A stretch of DNA of 64,000 nucleotides from Anaerolineae bacterium (lineage in GTDB: Bacteria > Chloroflexota > Anaerolineae > Aggregatilineales > Phototrophicaceae): the NCBI GenBank assembly GCA_022822305.1, contig JAJEBY010000016.1, forward strand, positions 434,001 through 498,000. Reading direction: 5' to 3'. Within the stretch, counting starts at the first letter, position 1; every line of letters starts with the position of its first letter. The notes beneath the pieces were generated by a model. It searched no databases, was not told the DNA's origin, and saw only the letters and a program-made list of their open reading frames with translations. Shown here piece by piece: positions 8,761-17,424 of the stretch. The position numbers were made by a program, and so were the translations under genes.

Positions 8761-10977
8761 CTACGAGGTGTTGCGCCGGCGCGCCTCTACCACGCTCGGA
8801 ATCATTTCAATCTTGGAGAGAATTCGAGTGAGCTGCTGGTTGCTGGCGATTTCCAGCTGCAAATGCAGGGTGGCTATATGCTGGCGCGTGGTGACTTCGA
8901 CTGAGGTGATGTTGACCCGCTGATCCGCGATAATGGTGCTGATTTCGCGCAAGAGGCCCTCGCGATCGTAGGCGACGACTTCGACCGGCACCAGATAGCG
9001 TTGCTCGTCTTCGGCTCTGCCCCAGGAGACATCGATCAGGCGCTCAACCTCGCGCATGGCGACGATATTGGGGCAATCAGCGCGATGCACGGTCACACCG
9101 CGTCCACGCGTGATGTAGCCGACGATGCCGTCACCGGGCATTGGCGAGCAACATCGGCCCAGGTTGACCAGCATGCCTCCCGTGCCCATGATGCTGACGC
9201 CTTTGGTGACGTTTGAACCGGTGGTCTTGCCACGCGGCTTGAGCAGGTCTTCCTCGCTGATGTTCTCGGCTGACTTGCGGCGTTCGTCTTCGAGGACGCG
9301 ATTGGTGATCTGTGATCCGGTGACATCGCCGGCGCCGATGGCGGCCTGGAAATCGTCTAGCTTGTCAAAGGACAGCAGGCGCGCGACCGACTCGAAGGTG
9401 ACTTTGTCAAAGACGCCAAGCCGCTTCAATTCGCGCTCCAGGACCTCGCGCCCCATGGCGATGTGTTTTTCGCGATTCTGTTTGCGCAGCCAGTGGCGAA
9501 TTTTGGTGCGGGCGCGGCTGGTGACGGCGTAATCGAGATCGGGGTTGAGCCAGTCCATGCTGGGTCCGCCGCGCTTGGCGGTGAGGATCTCGACCTGGTC
9601 GCCCATTTGGAGTTTGTAGTTGAGCGGCGCCAGGCGGCCATTGATCTTGGCGCCACGGCAGCGGTTGCCGACATCGGTATGGATGTGGTAGGCGAAGTCG
9701 ATGGGTGTGGCGCCAACAGGCAGGTCGATGATGTCGCCATTGGGTGTGACGCTATAGACGCGATCTTGAAACACCTCGGATTTGACCGTATCGACAAACT
9801 GGGAAGCATCGTTGACTTCCGGCCCGAATTCCATCAGGCGGCGCAAGTACGCCAGACGCTGCTCAAAGGCGTCATCGTGCTGTTGGCTGCCTTCTTTATA
9901 GCGCCAGTGGGCGGCGATGCCGTATTCGGCGTCTTCGTGCATTTCCCAGGTACGGATCTGCACTTCGACCGTTTTGCCCTCGGCATCGTGCACGGCGGTG
10001 TGGAGGCTGCGGTAGAAATTGTCTTTTGGATTGGCGATATAGTCGTCAAATTCGTTGGGAATCGGTCGCCACAGATTATGCACGATTCCCAACGCCAGGT
10101 AACATTCCGCCAGGGTATTGACAAGCACGCGCAGTCCGCGGACATCGTAAATCTGCTCAAGAGGCAGGTCTTTCTTGGTCATCTTGTTGTAGATGCTGTA
10201 GATATGCTTTGGGCGCGCTGTGATGGTGACTTCTTTGATGTTGTGCTTGTTGAGTTCCCGCGTCAGCTTCTCTTTGATGCGGGTGACATAGTTTTCGCGG
10301 CGTCCGCGCTGTTCGTCCAGGCCCGTGGCGATGGAGCGATACGATTCCGGGTTGAGATAGCGGAAGGCGAGATCTTCGAGCTCCCACTTCATCTGCCAAA
10401 TGCCGAGCCGGTTGGCCAGCGGCGCGAAGATATCCATCGTTTCCCGCGCCACTCTCGATTGGCGGTCTTGCGGCAGATAACCGAGCGTGCGCATATTGTG
10501 CAGGCGATCGGCGAGCTTGACGATAACGACGCGGACATCATCGCCCATCGTCAGCAACATCTTTCGGATGTATTCCATCTCGCGATTGACCGCGCTGGAT
10601 CGGCGCGAATTGACTTGAGGCGAGACATTCTTGATGGGCAGATGTTTCAGCTTGGTGACGCCGTCGACAAGCTTGGCGATGGCGGCGCCAAACTCGGAGC
10701 GCAGGTCTTCTACCGTCACATCGCTGTCTTCGACGATATCGTGCAGCAGACCGGCCGCGACGGTCTCGGCGTCCATGTGCATTTCCGCCAGTATGCTGGC
10801 GACGGCGACGCAATGTGTGAAATATGGCTCGCCGGATTTGCGCTTCTGGCCGGCGTGGGCGGCTTCCGCGCGCTGATAAGCGGCCGTGACGAGATTCTGT
10901 TCACTGGGTTTGACGCCAACCAGTGATTCAAGCAGTGATTCCAGGTCCCGCGAATAAATGCTTGCGGTGGTCAGCAT
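8761..10977 (-). CDS. rel: Bifunctional (p)ppGpp synthetase/hydrolase (Rel/SpoT family)
   Basis: 738-residue long RSH protein controlling the stringent response. Order: HD hydrolase (about 30-200), synthetase (about 240-360), TGS (about 405-465), helical and Cys-containing region (RCCSPMPGD, from 608), and ACT (about 660-738). Hydrolase residues look intact: H55, HDIVED at 79-84, and KLADRLHNMR. In the synthetase the Mg-linked motif reads EFDD (309-312), the RelA-type EXDD, rather than the RXKD usual in bifunctional enzymes. The substrate motif reads NFYRSLHT. Intact HD plus EXDD is an unusual pairing. The ATG at 10975-10977 is preceded by AAGG at 8 nt. The glycosyltransferase follows 14 nt downstream. 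Confidence 0.95.
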   Translation of the reverse strand: MLTTASIYSRDLESLLESLVGVKPSEQNLVTAAYQRAEAAHAGQKRKSGEPYFTHCVAVASILAEMHMDAETVAAGLLHDIVEDSDVTVEDLRSEFGAAIAKLVDGVTKLKHLPIKNVSPQVNSRRSSAVNREMEYIRKMLLTMGDDVRVVIVKLADRLHNMRTLGYLPQDRQSRVARETMDIFAPLANRLGIWQMKWELEDLAFRYLNPESYRSIATGLDEQRGRRENYVTRIKEKLTRELNKHNIKEVTITARPKHIYSIYNKMTKKDLPLEQIYDVRGLRVLVNTLAECYLALGIVHNLWRPIPNEFDDYIANPKDNFYRSLHTAVHDAEGKTVEVQIRTWEMHEDAEYGIAAHWRYKEGSQQHDDAFEQRLAYLRRLMEFGPEVNDASQFVDTVKSEVFQDRVYSVTPNGDIIDLPVGATPIDFAYHIHTDVGNRCRGAKINGRLAPLNYKLQMGDQVEILTAKRGGPSMDWLNPDLDYAVTSRARTKIRHWLRKQNREKHIAMGREVLERELKRLGVFDKVTFESVARLLSFDKLDDFQAAIGAGDVTGSQITNRVLEDERRKSAENISEEDLLKPRGKTTGSNVTKGVSIMGTGGMLVNLGRCCSPMPGDGIVGYITRGRGVTVHRADCPNIVAMREVERLIDVSWGRAEDEQRYLVPVEVVAYDREGLLREISTIIADQRVNITSVEVTTRQHIATLHLQLEIASNQQLTRILSKIEMIPSVVEARRRNTS

Positions 10978-11012
10978 GGGGGCGGCCTTCGTGACAAGCG
11001 TTAAATTAGCGT

Positions 11013-11040
11013 AACATATTCTGGTCGAATTGTCTCACAA
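11013..11040 (-). promoter_or_regulatory. Candidate promoter for rel
   Basis: On the minus strand TTGTGA and TATGTT are separated by 16 nt and lie about 40 nt upstream of the rel start. This lies downstream of prfB, so rel may have its own promoter apart from the ftsY-spoU-prfB unit. Confidence 0.3.
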
Positions 11041-11087
11041 TTGAATCGCGAAATCACTTCGTGAAACGCGGCGCCAGTCAAGCATTG

Positions 11088-12173
11088 CTAGCCGCCGATT
11101 TTGTGCCGAAGATAGGCTTCGATGAAATCGCCCAAGCGTCCGTCGAGAACGGCGGCGGTGTTGCCGATTTCTACGCTGGTGCGGTGATCTTTGACCATCT
11201 GATAGGGATGCAGGACATAGGACCGAATCTGGTTGCCCCAGCCGGCGTCGACATTTTCGCCTTTCAGTTGCGCCACTTCGGCCTCTTGACGGGCCCGTTC
11301 CAGCTCGAAGAGGCGCGCCTTTAGGATTTGCATGGCGCGATCGCGGTTCTGGGCTTGGCTGCGCTGATTCTGACATTGCACCACGATGCCGGTCGGCAGG
11401 TGGGTAATGCGCACAGCTGTATCATTTTTCTGGACATGCTGGCCGCCGGCGCCGCTGGCTCGATAGGTATCCAGCCGGATGTCCTTGTCTTCGATTTCGA
11501 TTTCGATATCGCTCTGAATATCGGGCCACAGCTCGACCTTGGCGAAAGATGTGTGGCGACGATTGGCGCTGTCAAAGGGGCTCAGCCGCACGAGACGGTG
11601 GACGCCTTCTTCGCTCTGCAGGTATCCAAAGGCGAAGTCGCCCTTTACGCTGACGGTGACGCTCTTGATGCCGGCTTCTTCGCCGCCGCTGCGATCGAGA
11701 ATTTCCGCCTTGTAGCCATTTTGCTCTATCCAGCGCAGGTACATGCGTTCCAGCATTTCCGCCCAATCCTGGGCATCGACGCCGCCGGCGCCCGCATGAA
11801 TCGCAAAAATGGCGTCTTCGCTGTCGTAGTCTCCGGAAAGCATGGCTTGCAGCGACATCATCTCGACGCGTTCGCTGAGCGCGGCGGTTTCGGATTCCAG
11901 ATCAGCCAGCATGTCGTCATCTGCGATCTCCGCCAGTTCGATGGCATCGCTGATGCTGCTCGCCAAAAGCTGCCACTTGTCAATTTCGGCTTTGAGGCGC
12001 GACAGCCGCTGCATGGTCTTTTGCGCCGCAGAAGGGTCGTCCCAGAATGCGCCTTGGCTGGCCGTGTTCTCGAGTTTGACAACAAGTTTGGATTTACCGT
12101 CGATATCGATTCGCCGCATCAATTCGTCGATCTGCGATTTCAGTTCAAGGAGGCGATTGATGAGTTGATCCAT
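11088..12173 (-). CDS. prfB: Peptide chain release factor 2
   Basis: Class I release factor for UGA and UAA. The start is set at the ATG at 12171-12173 (MDQLINRLLELKSQIDEL), giving 361 residues. The frame stays open further upstream but that part overlaps the preceding gene and is not RF2-like. Domain 2 carries the RF2 recognition tripeptide SPF (LVRLSPFDSANRRHTSF) and domain 3 carries GGQ (SGAGGQHVQKNDTAVR). The N-terminal region runs in one frame to QGAFWDDPSAAQ. The UGA programmed +1 frameshift seen in many bacteria is therefore absent. It lies 43 nt after the SpoU gene, third in the ftsY unit. If the genome uses UGA for Sec, this factor competes with the insertion machinery. Confidence 0.95.
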   Translation of the reverse strand: MDQLINRLLELKSQIDELMRRIDIDGKSKLVVKLENTASQGAFWDDPSAAQKTMQRLSRLKAEIDKWQLLASSISDAIELAEIADDDMLADLESETAALSERVEMMSLQAMLSGDYDSEDAIFAIHAGAGGVDAQDWAEMLERMYLRWIEQNGYKAEILDRSGGEEAGIKSVTVSVKGDFAFGYLQSEEGVHRLVRLSPFDSANRRHTSFAKVELWPDIQSDIEIEIEDKDIRLDTYRASGAGGQHVQKNDTAVRITHLPTGIVVQCQNQRSQAQNRDRAMQILKARLFELERARQEAEVAQLKGENVDAGWGNQIRSYVLHPYQMVKDHRTSVEIGNTAAVLDGRLGDFIEAYLRHKIGG

Positions 12174-12216
12174 GTTGACGTCCGGTGTAATCCTGCAATT
12201 GGTAGTCGATGCCGCT

Positions 12217-13005
12217 TCAGGAAAACTGAAGCTGGCGGCGCATTTCGTACATGATAATGGCGCCGGTGACGGACACATTCAATGAGTCGATCAATTGTCC
12301 GGTCATCGGGACGCTGATCAACTGGTCGCAGCGGCCGCGCCAGAAATCGCTCAATCCGCGATCTTCCGCGCCCAGGATCAGCGCGGCGGGTTGTCGCATT
12401 TCTACATCAAAGACGGTCGCGTCGCCCATGGCGTCCGCGGCCAGCGCTTGAAATCCGCGCCGCTCGAGATAATCGGCCGCTTCCCGGCTGCTGAGATAGT
12501 AAATGTGATCGCCAAAACAAGCGCCGGTGCTGCTGCGGATGATGTTGGGATTATAGAGGTCAAGCGCGCAATCTACCAGTATGACGGCGTCAATGCCGGC
12601 GGCGTCGGCCGTGCGCAGAAGAGCGCCGATGTTGCCGGGAACGCGGAGATCGTCCAGAACGAGGGCCGATTGAGGATCGTGGTGTTCCAGCTCGGGGAGG
12701 CCTTGGGATGCTTTGCCATGCATGACGGCGATGATGCCGGTTGGGTTCTCTCGATAAGTCAAGCGTTTCAGGAGCTGTGGCGTGATGTGGAAAGTCTGCG
12801 TTGCCGACGCCATGGGAGCTGCGTCACTTCCGGCGATCTCGGGACAAATCAGCGCGAAGTCCATTTGGTAGTTCTGCTGGAGGGCGCGTTTCACGTCTCG
12901 CCCGTATTCTATTACGAAGCGCTTTTCTTGCTGGCGCTGTCGTTTGCCGCGCAAGCGCTGCGCGAGCTTGACTTTGGGATTCTGGAGACTGGTGATTGGC
13001 GCCAC
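12217..13005 (-). CDS. SpoU/TrmH-family RNA 2'-O-ribose methyltransferase
   Basis: 262 residues. The N-terminal substrate-binding part (ITSLQNPKVKLAQRLRGKR) is typical of RlmB/TsnR-like enzymes. The C-terminal SPOUT knot has the three SpoU motifs: NIGALLRTADAAGID, ALILGAEDRGLSD and SLNVSVTGAIIMYE. It transfers methyl from SAM to a ribose 2'-OH of rRNA or tRNA; the target nucleotide cannot be read from sequence. It starts 6 nt after the ftsY stop and is followed by prfB, so it sits in a translation/secretion unit. Confidence 0.9.
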   Translation of the reverse strand: MAPITSLQNPKVKLAQRLRGKRQRQQEKRFVIEYGRDVKRALQQNYQMDFALICPEIAGSDAAPMASATQTFHITPQLLKRLTYRENPTGIIAVMHGKASQGLPELEHHDPQSALVLDDLRVPGNIGALLRTADAAGIDAVILVDCALDLYNPNIIRSSTGACFGDHIYYLSSREAADYLERRGFQALAADAMGDATVFDVEMRQPAALILGAEDRGLSDFWRGRCDQLISVPMTGQLIDSLNVSVTGAIIMYEMRRQLQFS

Positions 13006-13011
13006 TGTCAG

Positions 13012-13968
13012 CTATTCCGACGCGTCGCCATTGTCGAAGAGGCTGTCCACAAAGAACTCGGGCGTGAAGAGCACCAGATCGTGGATGCCTTCGCCCAAGC
13101 CCAAATAATGCACGGGAAGTTCGAGATCGTTGAATATGGAAAAGACCATGCCGCCTTTGGCGGTGCTGTCTAGTTTGGTGACGATGACGCCGGTGACGCC
13201 ACAGGCTTCCTGAAAGCGCTTGGCTTGTTCTATGGCGTTTTGGCCGGTCGTGCCGTCGAGCACCAGCAATACTTCGTGAGGCGCATCGGGCACGATTTTG
13301 CCGGATACCTCGCTGATCTTGGTCAATTCGCGCATGAGGTTGAAGTTGTTTTGCAGCCGGCCGGCCGTATCCACAATCAAGATTTCGTAGCCGCGCGCTT
13401 TGGCTGCTGCGGTGGCGTCATATACCACGGCGCCGGGGTCCGATCCCGGACGATTGGCGACGACCGGCACATCGACGCGCTCGCCCCAGGTTTGCAGCTG
13501 CTCGATAGCGGCGGCGCGGAATGTATCGCCGGCGGCAATCATCACTTTGCGATTGGACAGGTTTTTCAAGCGATGCGCCAGTTTGGCGATGGAGGTGGTC
13601 TTGCCGGAGCCGTTGACGCCGACGACCAGGATGATGGATAGATCGCGTCCGGTGATATCGAGGGCGGGCGGAAATTGCAGGAAGCTGCCGAGAACGTCCT
13701 TCAACGCGGACTGCAGCTGGTCGGCCTTGGTGATGCCCTGGGAACGCACCTGGTCCTGCAGGGTGTCCACAACTCGGAGTGTGGTATCGAATCCGGTATC
13801 GGCCTGAATCAGCAGGGTTTCGATATCGTCCCAGGTATCGTCGTCAATCTCGGTGTTGCCCAAAATCTGGGAGATGCGCCCGAAAAATGATTGTCGCGTT
13901 TTAGTCAGTCCGCGGCGAAAAATGCCCAAAGTCGATACTCCTGAGCTCCGATTATCGGCAGCCGCCAA
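13012..13968 (-). CDS. ftsY: Signal recognition particle receptor FtsY
   Basis: SRP GTPase that docks ribosome-SRP complexes at the membrane. At 318 residues it is a minimal NG-domain form with almost no acidic A domain (compare about 500 in E. coli). G-motifs are clear: P-loop VGVNGSGKTTSIAKL, DTAGR, TKLDSTAKGG and the C-terminal GLGEGIHDLVLFTPEFFVD. It heads a minus-strand unit with the SpoU methyltransferase and prfB. It diverges from the FHA regulator across about 120 nt. Confidence 0.96.
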   Translation of the reverse strand: MAAADNRSSGVSTLGIFRRGLTKTRQSFFGRISQILGNTEIDDDTWDDIETLLIQADTGFDTTLRVVDTLQDQVRSQGITKADQLQSALKDVLGSFLQFPPALDITGRDLSIILVVGVNGSGKTTSIAKLAHRLKNLSNRKVMIAAGDTFRAAAIEQLQTWGERVDVPVVANRPGSDPGAVVYDATAAAKARGYEILIVDTAGRLQNNFNLMRELTKISEVSGKIVPDAPHEVLLVLDGTTGQNAIEQAKRFQEACGVTGVIVTKLDSTAKGGMVFSIFNDLELPVHYLGLGEGIHDLVLFTPEFFVDSLFDNGDASE

Positions 13969-14090
13969 TTATAGCCGCAGGCCCAAAAACGAACAATGCA
14001 CGGGATATGCGCTTGTGAGAATAATGTATAATGAGTATTGAGAATTTGCAGGGAAGGCGCTGACGCAGTGGTTGCAGAAAGGTCAGCAAG

Positions 14091-14780
14091 ATGATGCCTC
14101 GGGAGACGGAAGAATCCCCTGTAGTCGTTTGGCTCGATGGCTCGCTTTCCAACCAACATTGGGTACTCGATCAAGAACAGATGACATTGGGACGCGAAGA
14201 TGTCTGCGATATTGTCATTCCGGTGCGGCAGATTTCGCGCCGGCATTTGCGTTTCACGCAGCGGGCAGGCGCCTGCGTCGTCGAGGACTTAAACAGCAGA
14301 AACGGCACCTGGGTGAACGGATACCGGCTCCTGGGCATGCGCGAGTTGGAAGACGGTGACGAGATCAGGGTCGCGAAAGATATTCGTCTGCGATATGTGG
14401 GTTCGGGCGCGACGGCGCCGGCGACCACGCGAACGCTGCCCGAAGTCATCCCATCGGCGGCCATGTCCGGAACACGCATGCGACTGGATCCGGAATCACG
14501 CCAGGTTTACATCCGGGAAGAGGCGCTGGATCCGCCGCTGAGCCTGCCGCAGTATCGGCTGCTGGAAATCTTGTTCGCCAGTCAGGGCGGCGTCTGCACG
14601 CGCAATGACGTGGTGGAAGCGGTCTGGCCGGACGCGATGGGCGCAGGCGTGAGCGAACAAGCGATTGACGCTTTGGTGCGGCGATTACGCGATCGGCTGT
14701 CCGAGCTCGACAAAGATCATCAATATGTGGTCACCGTGCGCGGTCACGGTTTCCGGCTGGATAATCCGCACGACGAATAG
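14091..14780 (+). CDS. FHA domain - OmpR/PhoB-type winged-helix transcriptional regulator
   Basis: 229 residues in two domains. Residues 10-105 are an FHA phosphothreonine-binding domain with GR at 34-35, SRRH at 49-52 and NGT at 71-73. Residues 128-225 are a trans_reg_C winged helix (LSLPQYRLLEILF ... VVTVRGHGFRL). The FHA replaces the usual receiver, so the activating input is probably phosphothreonine from a Ser/Thr kinase; that is inference, and no kinase gene lies in the window. ATG-ATG start with AAAGG upstream. A perfect TATAAT at 14027-14032 lacks a good -35. HNH nuclease and helicase genes follow on the same strand (6 nt and 39 nt gaps). Confidence 0.88.
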   Translation: MMPRETEESPVVVWLDGSLSNQHWVLDQEQMTLGREDVCDIVIPVRQISRRHLRFTQRAGACVVEDLNSRNGTWVNGYRLLGMRELEDGDEIRVAKDIRLRYVGSGATAPATTRTLPEVIPSAAMSGTRMRLDPESRQVYIREEALDPPLSLPQYRLLEILFASQGGVCTRNDVVEAVWPDAMGAGVSEQAIDALVRRLRDRLSELDKDHQYVVTVRGHGFRLDNPHDE

Positions 14781-14786
14781 GCGCAA

Positions 14787-15263
14787 ATGAAGTATCAGGA
14801 CAGGATAGAATTGGCGGCGCTGGCAAAGTACGCGGCCGCGATGAATGCCCGCGCGAAGCGCTTTGGCGCTCCCGGAGAACTGACCGCTGGTTTGTTGCAA
14901 GACCGCATTCTGGAATCAGGCGGGCGATGTGAATGGTGCGGCGCGGCGCTGCTGGATAGCGATTTCGAATTGGATCACGCCTTCAGTCTGCGTCAACGCG
15001 GCAGCAACAACGGGGATAATCTGGTGGTTGCCTGCCCGCCCTGCAACCGGCGCAAGGCGGAAAAGCACCCGGCGCGATTCGCGGCGGAGATGCTCAAGGA
15101 AACCGGCGTGACGACGCCATTGATTTCGAGGCTGCTGCAGCATTACGATATTGAAGGACTGCGGCAATTGAATCTGTTCGACGAGGGCGAGACGCCTGAA
15201 GCGCGGGCGATTTCGGTAGCGGACGATGTGCGGCAAGTCCCCCCGTATAACTGGAACAAATGA
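14787..15263 (+). CDS. HNH endonuclease family protein
   Basis: 158 residues. A zinc-stabilised HNH fold is visible: C48-x-x-C51, then FELDH with H64, N78 in GDNLVVACPPCNRRK, and C83-x-x-C86. The first 45 residues are helical. The C-terminus has no known domain. HNH proteins of this size act in repair, restriction or RNA/DNA processing; nothing here specifies the substrate. It lies 6 nt after the FHA regulator and 39 nt before the SUV3-like helicase, so the three are probably cotranscribed. Confidence 0.82.
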   Translation: MKYQDRIELAALAKYAAAMNARAKRFGAPGELTAGLLQDRILESGGRCEWCGAALLDSDFELDHAFSLRQRGSNNGDNLVVACPPCNRRKAEKHPARFAAEMLKETGVTTPLISRLLQHYDIEGLRQLNLFDEGETPEARAISVADDVRQVPPYNWNK

Positions 15264-15302
15264 TTTTCGCCGGGCTGCAAAATACAATTTGGGAGCGATG
15301 CA

Positions 15303-17423
15303 TTGGCGTCAGACAATGAACTGGCCGCTAACGGTACGCGACAGTCGACCGCGGCTGAACACGAAGCATGGCAAAGCGTATTGGAGCGTTGTGGCGAACA
15401 GACGCATAAATTCGCGGAAAAGAGTCAGTCAACTGATGGGCTTGAAGCGCAAGTCGCCGCGCGCAGCTACACGGTAACGCAAGCGGCGCGCCTGCTCGAT
15501 ATCAAGCCGGCGACCCTGCGACTGGCGGCGAAGGAACTGGCATTGGACAGCTTCCTCGATCCGCGCGGCACACTGAGATTCCCGGTATATTCATTTGCGC
15601 CGACGGCCAAGGATCCAGACCTGCGCGAGATGATCGCGGGCTACGAGCGGCTGCGACCACAAGAATTGCGGTCGTTTCTCGGCATCACCAATGAATGGCT
15701 GGGACAATGGCTGCAGCAAGCCGGAATCCAGACCAAGCACATCATTTGGCGCGATGTGCGCGGGATGTGGGGATTGCCGGAGAGTTTCGCTGAATATCGC
15801 GGGCTGCAGGTCGAACGCGCGACCGACGCTGGCGGCGGCAAGACCAAAAAACGGCGAGGCCGGCGCTCGCGGCGCAAAAGACGCGACGCCGAGAGTCGGC
15901 TTAGAAGCCGCCTGATTGATGCCTTCCCCAAATGGCGACATGATTATCGGGAACAGCAGCAGATTTACCTGCATATCGGCGAACCAAACAGCGGCAAAAC
16001 GCATGATGCGCTGCAGGCGCTCAAAGCAGCGGGAACGGGCTGGTATTTGGCGCCGCTGCGCTTGCTGGCATACGAGATCTTCGACCGCCTGAATGAGGAA
16101 GGCGTCGCTTGTGATCTATTGACGGGCGAAGAATATATCCCGGTGAAAGGCGCGCGCATCACCGCCGCCACCATTGAAATGTTCAATCCGGCGGCGAGCG
16201 GCGAATGCGTGATCATAGACGAGGCGCAGATGCTGGCGGATGCGGACCGCGGCTGGGCTTGGACTCGCGCCATGATGGAATCGGCGGCGCCCGAAATGCA
16301 CATTATCGGCCCGACCACGGCGAAGCGCCTGATCGAAGTTTTGGCCGACGCCGCTGATATCCCTTATGAGTTGATCGAGCATCAGCGGCTGGCGCCCATC
16401 AAGGTTGCGGATCGTCATCATACGCTGGAGGCGCTGCCGCCTTATACCGTGTTGGTGACATTCACGCGGCAGAGCGTGCTCGATCTGAAGATGAAGCTGG
16501 AGCGATTGGGGCGGGCGGTTTCGGTGGTGTACGGCAGTCTGCCGCCGGAAGTGCGGCGGAGGCAGGCGGATCGTTTCGCGGAGGGAGAAACCGAAATCTG
16601 CGTGGCGACCGATGCCGTTGGCATGGGGCTGAATTTACCGGCGGATGTGGTCTGCTTCTACAATACGGAGAAGTTTGACGGCAAAAGTGATCGTCAGCTC
16701 TTGCCCCAAGAGGTGCAGCAGATCGGCGGGCGCGCGGGCCGCTTTGGACTTTCCAAAACCGGCCTGATCAGCGCTACCAACAGCCACCATCTGCGCGTCA
16801 TTCGCGAATTGCACGCGCAGAAGCCGCCGGATCTCGAGTACGCGCGAGTGGCGCCAACGGTGGACGACCTCAGCATGATTCCCGGCAGCTTGGCGGAGCA
16901 GCTCGGGCGCTGGGCCGAGCTGGAATCAATACCCGAGGAATTGCGCGCCGTGATCACGACAGCGGATCTGGTCGAGCGGATTGAATTGGCCAAGATGCTC
17001 AGCGATGACGAGATCAAGCGGCTGGGCCTGGCGCAGGCCTTGCAGCTGGTCAATGCGCCGGCGCGCAAGTCTACGCGGTCGTATTGGCTCGATTGTGCGC
17101 ACATGATCCTGGAAGGTTACCAGATCCCGCTGCCTCCGGATGCGCCGGCCCCAATCGCCGATTCCGCTGACCTGGAAGCGACGGAATTGTCCATCGCCTG
17201 TGCGGACATTTATCTGTGGCTGTCACGGCGCAAGGAATTTGGCGAGTATTGCCAGGCTCAGGTCGAGGTGCGTGAAGAGCGGCGCGAATGGTCCCTTTCA
17301 ATTGACGAGGCGCTGCTTAGGGATATGGATATGGCGCGCCGCTGCAAGCGTTGTGGCGCGATCTTGCAATCGCGGCATCGCTATCGCATCTGCGACAACT
17401 GCTATCGCCGACGCAGAAACTAG
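15303..17423 (+). CDS. SUV3-like superfamily 2 RNA helicase with N-terminal HTH-like and C-terminal zinc-ribbon extensions
   Basis: 706 residues. The core resembles SUV3 (mitochondrial RNA helicase): Walker A GEPNSGKT at 226-233, then APLRLLAYEIFDRL, LLTGEE, DEAQ box at 306-309 followed by GWAWTRA, and motif VI QQIGGRAGR near 472-480. The N-terminal part has a MerR-like HTH (YTVTQAARLLDIKPATLRLA, about 56-75). A very basic stretch (about 180-196) precedes the core. The C-terminus has a CxxC...CxxC ribbon (C681, C684, C697, C700). The start is TTG with GGGAG seven nt upstream. It ends 1 nt from the convergent rnc stop. A role in RNA turnover is inferred from SUV3. Confidence 0.85.
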   Translation: MASDNELAANGTRQSTAAEHEAWQSVLERCGEQTHKFAEKSQSTDGLEAQVAARSYTVTQAARLLDIKPATLRLAAKELALDSFLDPRGTLRFPVYSFAPTAKDPDLREMIAGYERLRPQELRSFLGITNEWLGQWLQQAGIQTKHIIWRDVRGMWGLPESFAEYRGLQVERATDAGGGKTKKRRGRRSRRKRRDAESRLRSRLIDAFPKWRHDYREQQQIYLHIGEPNSGKTHDALQALKAAGTGWYLAPLRLLAYEIFDRLNEEGVACDLLTGEEYIPVKGARITAATIEMFNPAASGECVIIDEAQMLADADRGWAWTRAMMESAAPEMHIIGPTTAKRLIEVLADAADIPYELIEHQRLAPIKVADRHHTLEALPPYTVLVTFTRQSVLDLKMKLERLGRAVSVVYGSLPPEVRRRQADRFAEGETEICVATDAVGMGLNLPADVVCFYNTEKFDGKSDRQLLPQEVQQIGGRAGRFGLSKTGLISATNSHHLRVIRELHAQKPPDLEYARVAPTVDDLSMIPGSLAEQLGRWAELESIPEELRAVITTADLVERIELAKMLSDDEIKRLGLAQALQLVNAPARKSTRSYWLDCAHMILEGYQIPLPPDAPAPIADSADLEATELSIACADIYLWLSRRKEFGEYCQAQVEVREERREWSLSIDEALLRDMDMARRCKRCGAILQSRHRYRICDNCYRRRRN

Positions 17424-17424
17424 A

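Noticed and set aside
9463-10926. 487-codon plus-strand ORF
   Set aside because: It is antisense to rel, which has every expected RSH motif. The long open frame is a codon-bias shadow.
12174-12278. Upstream extension of prfB, or a programmed frameshift there
   Set aside because: The extension overlaps the SpoU gene and is not RF2-like. The RF2 N-terminus is fully encoded from 12173 in one frame.
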